Assembly (NCBI RefSeq): GCF_024599795.1
Contig: NZ_CP102246.1
Location: forward strand, 1,054,001-1,118,000
DNA length: 64,000 bases
DNA from: Enterobacter cloacae complex sp. R_G8
GTDB taxonomy: Bacteria; Pseudomonadota; Gammaproteobacteria; Enterobacterales; Enterobacteriaceae
Direction of reading: 5' to 3'
A model generated the notes under the pieces. That model saw nothing but the letters and a program-made list of their open reading frames with translations, was not told the origin of the DNA and made no database searches. This document shows, in pieces, positions 10,189-17,807 of this stretch. Position 1 is the first letter of the stretch. Each line of letters opens with the position of its first letter. The position numbers and the translations under genes were made by a program.

Positions 10189-10216
10189 TTTATATTTTTA
10201 TCAATGTGATTGTCAC
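10189..10216 (-). promoter_or_regulatory. Candidate promoter of the divergent MFS gene
   Basis: Read leftwards, GTGACA (10216-10211) and TATAAA (10194-10189) resemble -35 and -10 boxes with a 16-bp spacer. This would start transcription near 10182, about 20 bp before the ATG at 10163. Confidence 0.5.
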
Positions 10217-10227
10217 GGAGGTAAAAT

Positions 10228-10243
10228 GATTCACCTGTGAAAC
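10228..10243. promoter_or_regulatory. Candidate IclR operator 1
   Basis: GATTCACCTGTGAAAC is a near-perfect palindrome of the form GTTTCA-N4-TGAAAC with one mismatch (A for T at position 2). It lies 12 bp upstream of the -35 box of the divergent MFS gene and 47 bp (centre to centre) from operator 2. Confidence 0.65.
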
Positions 10244-10274
10244 TCGTTGTTTTTAAAGGGTTGTTTGAAAAATT

Positions 10275-10290
10275 GTTTCACAGGTGAAAC
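10275..10290. promoter_or_regulatory. Candidate IclR operator 2
   Basis: GTTTCACAGGTGAAAC has perfectly symmetric 7-bp arms (GTTTCAC / GTGAAAC) around AG. It matches operators 1 and 3 and lies in the middle of the 414-bp divergent promoter region, which holds no gene. Confidence 0.7.
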
Positions 10291-10491
10291 CTGTCGCTTT
10301 TTCTTTGCTTTATTTTTAAGGAAGAAAAAGAAAATAAGTCAATATTTTTCATTTACTCTTTTAGCTCATCACTAAAACGTATTCTTTCACGTCTCAATAA
10401 TGAAAATTTCATATCGCTGCATTTTTTCGTGATCCCTTGCACACTTAGCTTATTAATTGTCGATCAATTAACAAATTCGTCACATTTACGC

Positions 10492-10519
10492 TTGACGAAA
10501 CATTCATCGCTTTTATATT
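10492..10519 (+). promoter_or_regulatory. Candidate promoter of the Rieske array
   Basis: TTGACG (10492-10497) and TATATT (10514-10519) have a 16-bp spacer and good agreement with sigma-70 boxes. The predicted start near 10526 leaves a leader of about 50 nt before the first gene at 10578, with operator 3 inside it. Confidence 0.6.
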
Positions 10520-10542
10520 GACCGTATTAAATAAGAAACAGA

Positions 10543-10558
10543 GTTTCATATATGAAAC
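10543..10558. promoter_or_regulatory. Candidate IclR operator 3 (inside the leader)
   Basis: GTTTCATATATGAAAC is a perfect 16-bp palindrome with the same GTTTCA-N4-TGAAAC frame as operators 1 and 2. It lies just downstream of the predicted transcription start of the array, a position suited to repression by blocking the polymerase. Confidence 0.7.
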
Positions 10559-10577
10559 AAAAGCCTGGAGGATCGTG

Positions 10578-10901
10578 ATGAGCTGGATAGGCGTATGTGA
10601 CGCAGAACAAGTACAGGAAGATTTCCCTTTTAGCGGCAACGTAGAAGGTAAAGAGATCGGCGTTTATTTAATCGACGGCGAATATTACGCGCTGGAAGAC
10701 GTATGCCCGCACGCCTATGCGCTGCTGAGTCAGGGCTTTGTCGAGGACGGCAAAGTGGAATGTCCGCTGCACGAGGCGGTGTTCGACGTCAAAACCGGCC
10801 AGTGCCTGCACGGCCCCGGCGGCCGAAACCTTAACCGCTACCCGGTTCGGGTCTTTGAAAATCAAATCCAGATTACTTTTGTCGAGGAGACCGTGGCATG
10901 A
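10578..10901 (+). CDS. Rieske [2Fe-2S] ferredoxin of an aromatic-ring oxygenase
   Basis: A 107-residue Rieske ferredoxin that would carry electrons from the reductase encoded at 14791 to the oxygenase encoded at 11217. The cluster ligands are C43-x-H45 (CPHAYALLSQG) and C62-x2-H65 (CPLHEAVF), the spacing of oxygenase-type Rieske ferredoxins and NirD-like proteins. GGAG 8 bp upstream selects ATG 10578; the frame is open further upstream to 10518, but that stretch is the promoter leader. It is the first gene of the rightward array and overlaps the next by 4 bp (ATGA). Confidence 0.88.
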   Translation: MSWIGVCDAEQVQEDFPFSGNVEGKEIGVYLIDGEYYALEDVCPHAYALLSQGFVEDGKVECPLHEAVFDVKTGQCLHGPGGRNLNRYPVRVFENQIQITFVEETVA

Positions 10902-11206
10902 GCGACATCCTGAACTTCAACCCGGCGCTGCCCGAAAGCCGCCAGTTTACGCCCCCGGCAGAAGGCGGGAACGGCGCCATTCATAAACCGGGCGAGTACC
11001 AGAACCTGATCTGGCAGACCCGCAGCCGGGTGCCGGAAAACTGGGAAGTGAGCCTTATCGCCACGCTGGAAGATCTCTTTGAGCAGGGCGTTGAAACCTT
11101 GCCGGAGCTGGTCAACGGGCTGAACGCGGTGCGCATGCACGACCAGCAGGGCGAGCCGTGGAGCGACGCCAGCTTCCAGGCATTCTTACAGGTTAACGGC
11201 TACTGA
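10898..11206 (+). CDS. Small conserved protein of unknown function between ferredoxin and oxygenase
   Basis: A 102-residue soluble protein, MSDILNFNPALPES..., with no signal peptide or membrane segment. A central segment of about 30 residues, SLIATLEDLFEQGVETLPEL, looks helical. I do not recognise a catalytic motif or cofactor site. I recall similar small proteins being annotated as carrying a recombinase-like helix-turn-helix beside Rieske oxygenases, but cannot confirm this. The start overlaps the ferredoxin stop by 4 bp, and the oxygenase follows after 10 bp, so it is translationally tied to the oxygenase system. It may be an assembly or stability factor; that is inference. Confidence 0.75.
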   Translation: MSDILNFNPALPESRQFTPPAEGGNGAIHKPGEYQNLIWQTRSRVPENWEVSLIATLEDLFEQGVETLPELVNGLNAVRMHDQQGEPWSDASFQAFLQVNGY

Positions 11207-11216
11207 GGACGACGCG

Positions 11217-12239
11217 ATGACAATTACCGTACAAAACTATCTCGATAAAGGTCTGCGTGGCCTCTGGTATCCGGTGCTGGCGAGCTGGGAAGTGCAGTCT
11301 GCGCCCGTGGGCATTACTCGTCTGGGCGAACAGATTGTGGTCTGGCGCAACAAAGATGGTCAGGTGCAGGCGCTGGAAGACCGCTGTCCGCACCGCGGCG
11401 CGCGTCTGTCGATGGGCTGGAATCTCGGCGACCGCATCGCCTGCTGGTATCACGGCGTGGAAGTGGCGGGCAACGGTGAAGTGAAAGACGTGCCCGCCGT
11501 GGACAAATGTCCGCTGGTCGGCCAGCAGTGCGTGCGCAGCTATCAGGTGCAGGAGGCGCACGGCGCCATTTTCCTGTGGTTTGGCGTCACTGCCGATCAG
11601 CAGCCGGATGAACTGAGCTTCCCGGATGAACTCGCCGACACCGAACATTTCAGCAACTTCCTCTGCACCGCGGCCTGGAAATGTAACTACCAGTACGCGC
11701 TGGAAAATGTGATGGATCCGATGCATGGCACCTATCTGCACTCCTCCTCGCACTCGATGGCGGAAGGGGATCGCAAGGCCGACATGGTCCTGCAGCCGAC
11801 GAAGACCGGCTTTATCTTCGAGAAAAAAGGGCAGAGCGGCGTCAACTTCGACTGGGTGGAGCTGGGCAATAGCGGCACCTGCTGGATGCGACTCTCCATT
11901 CCGTACAAGAAGCGTTTTGGGCCGGGCGGTCACTTCTTCATCGTTGGCATGGTGGTGCCGGAAGATAACGACAACTGCCGCGTCTTCTTCTGGCGTATCC
12001 GCCGCGTGCAGGGCTGGCAGCGCGACATGTGGCGCTTTATGTACCGCAACCGCCTGGAAAAACTGCACTGGGAGGTGCTGGAGCAGGACCGCGTGGTGCT
12101 GGAAAGCCTGGCGCCCAACGCCCGCGACCACGAATACCTGTACCAGCACGATGTCGGTCTCTCGCGCCTGCGCCGCATGATGCAAAAGGCCGCTAAAGAG
12201 CAACTGGCGATGCGTGACGCGCAGCAGGGAGCCGCCTGA
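11217..12239 (+). CDS. Rieske non-heme iron oxygenase, catalytic alpha subunit
   Basis: A 340-residue ring-hydroxylating or demethylating oxygenase. The N-terminal Rieske domain has C57-x-H59 (RCPHRGARLS) and C76-x2-H79 (CWYHG). The catalytic domain carries N164, D167, H170 and H175 in the pattern NxxDxxHxxxxH, the bridging Asp and two His ligands of the mononuclear iron. No small beta subunit is encoded nearby, so it belongs with the alpha-only (trimeric) oxygenases such as carbazole dioxygenase, oxoquinoline monooxygenase and vanillate demethylase. Separate ferredoxin and reductase genes in the same array make it a three-component system. The substrate cannot be read from the sequence. The stop overlaps the next start by one base. 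Confidence 0.9.
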   Translation: MTITVQNYLDKGLRGLWYPVLASWEVQSAPVGITRLGEQIVVWRNKDGQVQALEDRCPHRGARLSMGWNLGDRIACWYHGVEVAGNGEVKDVPAVDKCPLVGQQCVRSYQVQEAHGAIFLWFGVTADQQPDELSFPDELADTEHFSNFLCTAAWKCNYQYALENVMDPMHGTYLHSSSHSMAEGDRKADMVLQPTKTGFIFEKKGQSGVNFDWVELGNSGTCWMRLSIPYKKRFGPGGHFFIVGMVVPEDNDNCRVFFWRIRRVQGWQRDMWRFMYRNRLEKLHWEVLEQDRVVLESLAPNARDHEYLYQHDVGLSRLRRMMQKAAKEQLAMRDAQQGAA

Positions 12240-12988
12240 TGAATGCGCTGCTGAGCGGGAAACGCATCGTGGTGACCGGCGCCGCGCGCGGGCTGGGCTA
12301 TCACTTCGCCAGCGCCTGCGCGGAGCAGGGTGCCGCGGTGGTGATGTGCGACATCCTCGAAGGTGAGCTGGCCGAAAGCGCACACGCTCTGCGGGCACAG
12401 GGTTTTACGATCGAATCGCACGTTATCGATCTCGCCGATCCGGCCTCTATTGAGCAGGTGTTCAACGCGATTAGCGAGCAGGGGCAGATTGATGGGCTGG
12501 TGAATAACGCGGCGATGGCGACCGGCGTGGGCGGCAAAAATATGCTCGATTACGACCCGGAGCTGTGGGACCGGGTAATGCGCGTGAACGTCAAAGGCAC
12601 CTGGCTGGTGACGCGGGCCGCCGTACCCCTTCTGCGCGAGGGGGCGGGGATCGTGAACGTGGCGTCCGACACCGCCCTGTGGGGCGCGCCGCGCCTGATG
12701 GCCTACGTCGCCAGCAAAGGGGCCGTGATTGCCATGACCCGCTCAATGGCGCGCGAACTCGGTGAAAAGCGTATCCGGATCAACGCCATCGCGCCGGGAC
12801 TGACCCGCGTCGAGGCAACGGAATATGTTCCCGCCGAACGACACCAACTCTACGAAAACGGCCGGGCGTTAACGGGGGCCCAGCAGCCGGAAGATGTCAC
12901 CGGCAGCGTGGTCTGGTTGTTAAGCGATCTGTCGCGGTTTATCACCGGGCAGCTGATCCCGGTCAACGGCGGTTTTGTCTTTAACTAA
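12239..12988 (+). CDS. Short-chain dehydrogenase/reductase (candidate cis-diol dehydrogenase)
   Basis: A 249-residue classical SDR: cofactor motif TGAARGLG at residues 13-20, NNA at 89-91, and the catalytic set S143, Y156 and K160 (YVASK) all intact, with the C-terminal PVNGG motif. Directly after the oxygenase, the simplest reading is that it oxidises the cis-dihydrodiol made by that enzyme to a catechol-type product with NAD+. If the oxygenase is a monooxygenase or demethylase, this enzyme would act on another alcohol. Translation is coupled to the oxygenase gene (TGATG junction). Confidence 0.88.
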   Translation: MNALLSGKRIVVTGAARGLGYHFASACAEQGAAVVMCDILEGELAESAHALRAQGFTIESHVIDLADPASIEQVFNAISEQGQIDGLVNNAAMATGVGGKNMLDYDPELWDRVMRVNVKGTWLVTRAAVPLLREGAGIVNVASDTALWGAPRLMAYVASKGAVIAMTRSMARELGEKRIRINAIAPGLTRVEATEYVPAERHQLYENGRALTGAQQPEDVTGSVVWLLSDLSRFITGQLIPVNGGFVFN

Positions 12989-12997
12989 GGTAGGGCG

Positions 12998-13789
12998 ATG
13001 ATGGCAAACGATCAGGAAGTGAAGTATCTGGTACCGGGGCTGGAGCGTGGCCTGCAGCTGCTGTTGGCCTTTGGCGAGCAGCATCGCGAACTGACCTTTG
13101 CCGAGCTGCACCGGCTGGTGGATATGCCGAAGGCCACCGCCTACCGCGTGGTGCAGACCCTGGAATATATGGGCTTTCTGGAGCGCAATACCCGTACCAA
13201 TACCTTCTCGCTCGGCATGAACGTGCTGCGTCTGGGCTTTGAGTACATCGCCTCGCTGGATGTGGCGCAGGTGGGTCAGCCGGTGATTGAGCAACTGCGC
13301 GACGTGAGCCAGTGCAGCAGCCATCTGGCGATCCGCGACGGGCGCGACATCATTTACATCGCCCGCGTCAGCGCCGCCGGATCACGCATCAACCAGGTCA
13401 GCATTGGCACCCGTTTGCCGGTGCACTGCACCTCGCTTGGCCGCATGCTGTTGACCGATATTTCCCGCGCCGATTTCGAACAGTTGTTCCCGCACGAGCG
13501 CCTGCCGGGCAACACACCGGGTCAGCTTCACGACCGTGAAGCCCTGTGGCAGATGGTGCAGCAGGACAAAGCCCGCGGATACGTGATCGGTGAATCCTTC
13601 TTCCGCCACGGTATCTCCTCCATCGTTTATCCGGTGTTTGACCGAAGCCATCGCGTGGCGGCGGTGGTGAGCATTCTGGTGCCGTCGGAAGAGATCCCAC
13701 AAGCCGACCGCGAGCGACTGCAAAACGAGGTTCGTCTGGCGGCGGACAAAATTTCTGGCTTCTTAGGGTATTTATCACAGGCCAGTTAA
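12998..13789 (+). CDS. IclR family transcriptional regulator of the catabolic array
   Basis: A 263-residue IclR protein. The N-terminal winged helix-turn-helix lies at about residues 10-75 (RGLQLLLAFG... MPKATAYRVVQTLEYMGFL), followed by the IclR effector domain with its ISSIVYPVFD segment near residue 205. Two ATG codons in tandem could start it; the first is listed. The gene sits fifth in the array, so it should be transcribed together with its targets. The GTTTCA-N4-TGAAAC palindromes in the 10164-10577 region are the natural candidates for its operators, as IclR members usually bind palindromes of about this size. The effector is unknown. Confidence 0.9.
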   Translation: MMANDQEVKYLVPGLERGLQLLLAFGEQHRELTFAELHRLVDMPKATAYRVVQTLEYMGFLERNTRTNTFSLGMNVLRLGFEYIASLDVAQVGQPVIEQLRDVSQCSSHLAIRDGRDIIYIARVSAAGSRINQVSIGTRLPVHCTSLGRMLLTDISRADFEQLFPHERLPGNTPGQLHDREALWQMVQQDKARGYVIGESFFRHGISSIVYPVFDRSHRVAAVVSILVPSEEIPQADRERLQNEVRLAADKISGFLGYLSQAS

Positions 13790-13867
13790 ATCAGTAAGTT
13801 AACGTCAGGCGCTTTGCTGCGTCGGGCATGTTTTACGCCCAATTTGGGCCAGATGAGGCAACGAACG

Positions 13868-14794
13868 ATGAGTGTAACCGGAATTGAAAAGCTGGAATTT
13901 GGCGTTGAAGACCTGACGCACTGCGCCAAATTTATGCGTGATTTTGGCCTGACGGGCGATGCCAGCGGCCAGCGTTTTACCACCCTGAGCGGCGCGCGCG
14001 TGGAACTTAACCCGATCGACAGCCCCGACCTGCCCCCGGCGTTTGAAGCGGGCAACACCCTGCGCCGCATGACATGGGCGGTTGCCGCACAGTCAGATCT
14101 GGATGCGCTGCGCCCGAAGCTTGCGCAGCAGCCCGGCTTTCGCGAAGTGGGTGACGCCCTGGAGTGTCTTGACCCGAACGGCATGACGCTGCGTGTGCAG
14201 GTCAGCCAGCAGACCGAAGTGGAGCTAAACGTTGAGCCGATCAACCAGTGGGGCGACGCTCGTCGTATCGACACCCCCAGCCCGGTTTACGATCGCGCCC
14301 GGCCCATTAACGTGGGGCACGTGGTGTTCTTCGTGGAGGAGCTCGCGGCGGTGGAGAAATTCTACCGCGAGGTGCTCGGCTTCCAGGTCTCTGACCGCTA
14401 CATCAACCGCGCTGTGTTCCTGCGCTGCGGCGTGCGCGGCGGCCATCACAACCTGTTCCTGCTGCAGCTGCCGAACCGTAAGCGCGGCCTGAACCACGTG
14501 GCCTTTACCGTGCGCGATATTCACGAAGTGATCGGCGGCGGGATTGCGATGAACAAAAACGCCTGGAGCACATTTATCGGACCCGGCCGCCATCCAGTGT
14601 CGTCAGCCTACTTCTGGTACGTCAACAGCCCGACCGGCGGGGCGTTCGAGTATTACACCAATGACGACTACCTGACGGAAAACTGGCAGCCGCGCGAGCT
14701 GGAGCATTCGCTGGTCTCCTTTACCGAGTGGGCGGTGGAAGGCGGTATCGACCACGATACACGCCGCCAGCAGAAAAAACCGGAGGCGGTATGA
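13868..14794 (+). CDS. VOC-superfamily extradiol-type ring-cleavage dioxygenase
   Basis: A 308-residue protein made of two vicinal-oxygen-chelate domains, the layout of type I extradiol dioxygenases (2,3-dihydroxybiphenyl and catechol 2,3-dioxygenases). The C-terminal domain has the three metal ligands H151 (VGHVVFF), H210 (LNHVAFTV) and E261 (GAFEYYTND). The N-terminal domain lacks them, as is usual. ATG 13868 is preferred over the upstream frame from 13814 because a GAGG lies 8 bp before it. The 78-bp gap before it is the largest in the array. Likely role: ring opening of the diol made by the oxygenase and SDR, with Fe(II). Confidence 0.85.
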   Translation: MSVTGIEKLEFGVEDLTHCAKFMRDFGLTGDASGQRFTTLSGARVELNPIDSPDLPPAFEAGNTLRRMTWAVAAQSDLDALRPKLAQQPGFREVGDALECLDPNGMTLRVQVSQQTEVELNVEPINQWGDARRIDTPSPVYDRARPINVGHVVFFVEELAAVEKFYREVLGFQVSDRYINRAVFLRCGVRGGHHNLFLLQLPNRKRGLNHVAFTVRDIHEVIGGGIAMNKNAWSTFIGPGRHPVSSAYFWYVNSPTGGAFEYYTNDDYLTENWQPRELEHSLVSFTEWAVEGGIDHDTRRQQKKPEAV

Positions 14795-15978
14795 CGTCGC
14801 GCATTGTCATTATTGGTGGCGGTCAGGCGGGGGGCTGGGCGGCGAAAACCCTGCGCGATGAGGGCTTTGACGGTGAGATCTGCGTGGTGGCGGAAGAGGC
14901 GTGGGATTTCTATGAACGTCCGCCGCTGTCGAAAGCGGCTCTGCTGGAGACGGACGCGGCGCTTCCGCGACTCTTTACTGAAGAGGCTCAGCAGGCGCTG
15001 AATCTGACCTGGTACCGTCCGCTGCGCGCGGAACAGATTGACCGCAAGGCGAAAACGGTGCGTTTAAGCAACGGCGAGCATCTTAGTTACAACATACTTT
15101 TAATTGCCACCGGAGGGCGGGCGCGCCTGCCGGGTGAGGCATGCTCTGTGCATCCGCAGGTCTACACCCTCCGCCACTGGCAGGACGCGCAGCGCCTGAA
15201 ACGTCGGCTGGCGGAAAGCCAAACCCTGGCTATTGTCGGCGGCGGCTGGATAGGCCTGGAGATTGCCGCTTCTGCGCGCAAAAGCGGCGTGGCGGTCACC
15301 CTGTTCGAGCAGCAGCCCGCGCTGTGCATGCGCTCGGTGAGCGGCGAGGTATCGCAGCGCTTAGAGGCCCTTCACCGCGAGCAGGGCGTGGATATCCGTA
15401 CCGGCTGCGGCGCGCTGGAGCTTGAGGACGATAACGGCCTGCCGGTCATTCACTGTGACGGCAAACGTGAAACCGTTGATGCGGTGGTGGTAGGGATCGG
15501 CGTCGATCTCAATCTGGAACTGGCGCGCGACGCGGGGCTGCAAACCGAACGCGGGATCGTGGTGGATGCGCAGGGCCGCACATCGGATCCGTCCATCTTC
15601 GCTGCCGGGGATGTGGCACAGCATCATCATTACGGCCTGTGCATTCAGTCCTGGGCCTTCGCTCAGAATCAGGCGGTGGTGGCGGCAAAAGCGATGCTTA
15701 ACCCCGATGCAGCAGGCTATGACGACGCGCCGTGGCTGTGGTCGGATCAATACCAGCACAATATTCAGATCCTCGGCATTCCGCAGCCGGGCAGCCGCAC
15801 CATAGTGCGTGAAGACGCGCTGTACTTCTCGCTGGACGAAAACGGGCGCCTGACGCAGCTGGTGGCGTTCAACGATGCGCGCACCGTCAAGCTGGCGAAA
15901 CGCTGGATGGCGGCCGGGCGGGATTTATCAGACGTGCCGCTCGCCGACCCGACTTTTTCACTGATGTCATTGCGATAG
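14791..15978 (+). CDS. FAD-dependent ferredoxin reductase of the Rieske oxygenase
   Basis: A 395-residue flavoprotein of the glutathione-reductase-like ferredoxin reductase family (as in putidaredoxin and biphenyl/toluene dioxygenase reductases). The FAD-binding IIGGGQAGG is at the N-terminus, the NAD(P)H-binding IVGGGWIGLE at about residues 146-155, and the second FAD motif is IFAAGDVA. It should transfer electrons from NADH to the Rieske ferredoxin encoded at 10578. It starts with an ATGA overlap on the VOC gene, which shows co-translation of the cleavage and electron-transfer genes. Confidence 0.9.
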   Translation: MTSRIVIIGGGQAGGWAAKTLRDEGFDGEICVVAEEAWDFYERPPLSKAALLETDAALPRLFTEEAQQALNLTWYRPLRAEQIDRKAKTVRLSNGEHLSYNILLIATGGRARLPGEACSVHPQVYTLRHWQDAQRLKRRLAESQTLAIVGGGWIGLEIAASARKSGVAVTLFEQQPALCMRSVSGEVSQRLEALHREQGVDIRTGCGALELEDDNGLPVIHCDGKRETVDAVVVGIGVDLNLELARDAGLQTERGIVVDAQGRTSDPSIFAAGDVAQHHHYGLCIQSWAFAQNQAVVAAKAMLNPDAAGYDDAPWLWSDQYQHNIQILGIPQPGSRTIVREDALYFSLDENGRLTQLVAFNDARTVKLAKRWMAAGRDLSDVPLADPTFSLMSLR

Positions 15979-16003
15979 CTAACCCGCACCCGTAGGGGGA
16001 GAC

Positions 16004-17260
16004 ATGACCACATTAGAGACCAACACCGCGCCCGTTGAGGCGAGCGGTGAGGGGACCCGCACGCCTGAAAAAGCGGTGCGCTGGGCCATCCCGCTGTCGC
16101 TGCTGGCCTGCGTGCTGCTGGCGTTTTTCGACAAAATCAGCATTGCCGCGCTGTTTTCTGACGGCCACTTCCAGCAGGCGATGGGCATCGATTTTGACAC
16201 CACGCGCCTCGGCATTCTGATGAGCGCCTTCCTGCTGAGCTACGGCTTTTCATCGGTATTTCTCAGTGGGCTGGGGGACAAAATTGCCCCGCTGCGCCTG
16301 CTCACCGGAATGATGGTGGTGTGGTGTGTACTGATGGTGGCGATGGGCTTTACCCATAACTACACGTTGATGATCGTGCTGCGCATTCTGTTGGGCGTGG
16401 CGGAGGGGCCGCTGTTCCCGCTGGCCTTCGCCATTGTGCGCCACAACTTCCCGCAGCATCTGCAGGCGCGCGCCACCATGCTGTGGCTGCTGGGCACGCC
16501 GGTGGGGGCGGCGATTGGCTTCCCGCTCTCCCTCTGGCTGCTGAACACCTTCGGCTGGCAGAGCACCTTCTTCGTGATGGCGATGCTGACCGTACCGGTG
16601 CTGATCTTTGTGCGCGTGGGTCTGCGCGGGATCCGTCTGGAGGCGAAGAGCGGTACGTCACAGACCTCCCGGGACGAACGGCGTGCTGCACGGCGCGAGC
16701 TGTTTGTCAGCCCGCACTTCTGGATCATCTGCATCTTTAACATCGCTTTCCTGACCTACCTGTGGGGCATCAACGGCTGGCTGCCGGGCTATCTGATCAA
16801 AGGCAAAGGGATCCATCTTGAGCACGCGGGCTGGCTGTCGTCGATGCCGTTTATCGCCATGCTGGCGGGGGAAGTGATTGGCGCGTGGCTCTCCGATCGG
16901 GTCGATAAGCGTGCGGCGGCCTGCTTTATCTCCATGGCGGGGGCCGCTGTCGGGCTCACGGCCGTAATGCACCTCGACACCCCGCTGACCATCATTGCGG
17001 CGATGAGCTTCAGCACATTCATGTGGGGCACCGGGGCACCTAACATTTTCGCCCTGCTGGCAAAGGCCACCCATCCACGGGTGAGCGCTACGGCGGGCGG
17101 CATTTTCAACGGGCTGGGAAACTTTGCGGGCGCGCTGTCGCCGGCGGTGATGGGCGCGCTTATCGCCTTCACCCACAGCATGGATTCCGGGCTGATTTTT
17201 CTGGCGGTGATGGCGGCGGTGGGCTGCGTCCTGTTACTGCCGCTGCTGAGACGTTACTGA
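16004..17260 (+). CDS. MFS transporter, anion:cation symporter type (inside the array)
   Basis: A 418-residue transporter with twelve predicted helices. A charged N-terminal tail of about 30 residues precedes the first helix, which contains FFDKISIAALF. GVAEGPLFPLA after helix 4 and the GxxxD/R loop motifs are ACS-branch features. It is probably the uptake system for the array's own substrate, or the exporter/importer of an intermediate. A second transporter of the same branch is encoded divergently at 8952-10163; the two share the branch motifs but are clearly different proteins. GGGGGAG lies 4 bp before the ATG. Confidence 0.87.
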   Translation: MTTLETNTAPVEASGEGTRTPEKAVRWAIPLSLLACVLLAFFDKISIAALFSDGHFQQAMGIDFDTTRLGILMSAFLLSYGFSSVFLSGLGDKIAPLRLLTGMMVVWCVLMVAMGFTHNYTLMIVLRILLGVAEGPLFPLAFAIVRHNFPQHLQARATMLWLLGTPVGAAIGFPLSLWLLNTFGWQSTFFVMAMLTVPVLIFVRVGLRGIRLEAKSGTSQTSRDERRAARRELFVSPHFWIICIFNIAFLTYLWGINGWLPGYLIKGKGIHLEHAGWLSSMPFIAMLAGEVIGAWLSDRVDKRAAACFISMAGAAVGLTAVMHLDTPLTIIAAMSFSTFMWGTGAPNIFALLAKATHPRVSATAGGIFNGLGNFAGALSPAVMGALIAFTHSMDSGLIFLAVMAAVGCVLLLPLLRRY

Positions 17261-17270
17261 GGAGAGTGTC

Positions 17271-17801
17271 ATGACTGATTCAACCGTAACCAATACATCT
17301 GGCATCAAACCTGACCACCTGACGATGGAAGAGTGGGTCGAGTCGCGTATTGCGCGCTTTGAGGGTCGCAAATACGACTGGAACGCGCTGAAGTTCCAGG
17401 CCGATTTTGACCCGAAATACCGCCGCGCGCAGATGCGCTATATCGGCACCGGCGCCACGGGTGTGGCGAGCGACACCAACACCGTGCAGGCGGACCATTT
17501 TACCTTCTCCACCATGGTGCTGCCGTCGAAGTGCGAAGGACCGTTGCACCTGCACGACGATGTGGAAGAGGTGTTCTTCATGCTCAAAGGGCAGATCACG
17601 CTGATGATCCAGGACGGCGATAACTACACCGAAACCGTGCTGCGCGAGCGCGACCTGATCTCCGTTCCGCCGGGGATCTATCGCGGGCTGTTTAACCACG
17701 GCGAAGAAGAGGCGCTGATGTGCGTCATGCTGGGCACCAACAAGCCGGAAATTCCGACCTACCCGGCGGACCATCCGCTCTCGAAAGTGAAGCGGAACTA
17801 A
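17271..17801 (+). CDS. Cupin-domain protein
   Basis: A 176-residue single-cupin protein. Cupin motif 1 is PLHLHDDVEEVFFMLKG, with the HxH and Glu metal ligands, and motif 2 includes PPGIYRGLFNHG with the last His. The fold and intact ligands suggest a metal-dependent enzyme (dioxygenase, isomerase or decarboxylase), but cupins are too diverse to name the reaction. It follows the MFS gene by 10 bp with a GGAG ribosome-binding site and is followed by the hydrolase after 6 bp. Confidence 0.82.
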   Translation: MTDSTVTNTSGIKPDHLTMEEWVESRIARFEGRKYDWNALKFQADFDPKYRRAQMRYIGTGATGVASDTNTVQADHFTFSTMVLPSKCEGPLHLHDDVEEVFFMLKGQITLMIQDGDNYTETVLRERDLISVPPGIYRGLFNHGEEEALMCVMLGTNKPEIPTYPADHPLSKVKRN

Positions 17802-17807
17802 GGGGGC

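Noticed and set aside
10400..10412. ATGAAAATTTCAT as a further IclR operator
   Set aside because: Its arms are in the opposite order (TGAAA before TTTCA) to the three matching palindromes, so it does not fit the motif.
11193..12398. 401-codon open frame on the minus strand over the Rieske oxygenase
   Set aside because: It mirrors the oxygenase gene almost exactly, is extremely rich in His and Ala, and has no family motif. High GC coding DNA commonly leaves such antisense frames open.
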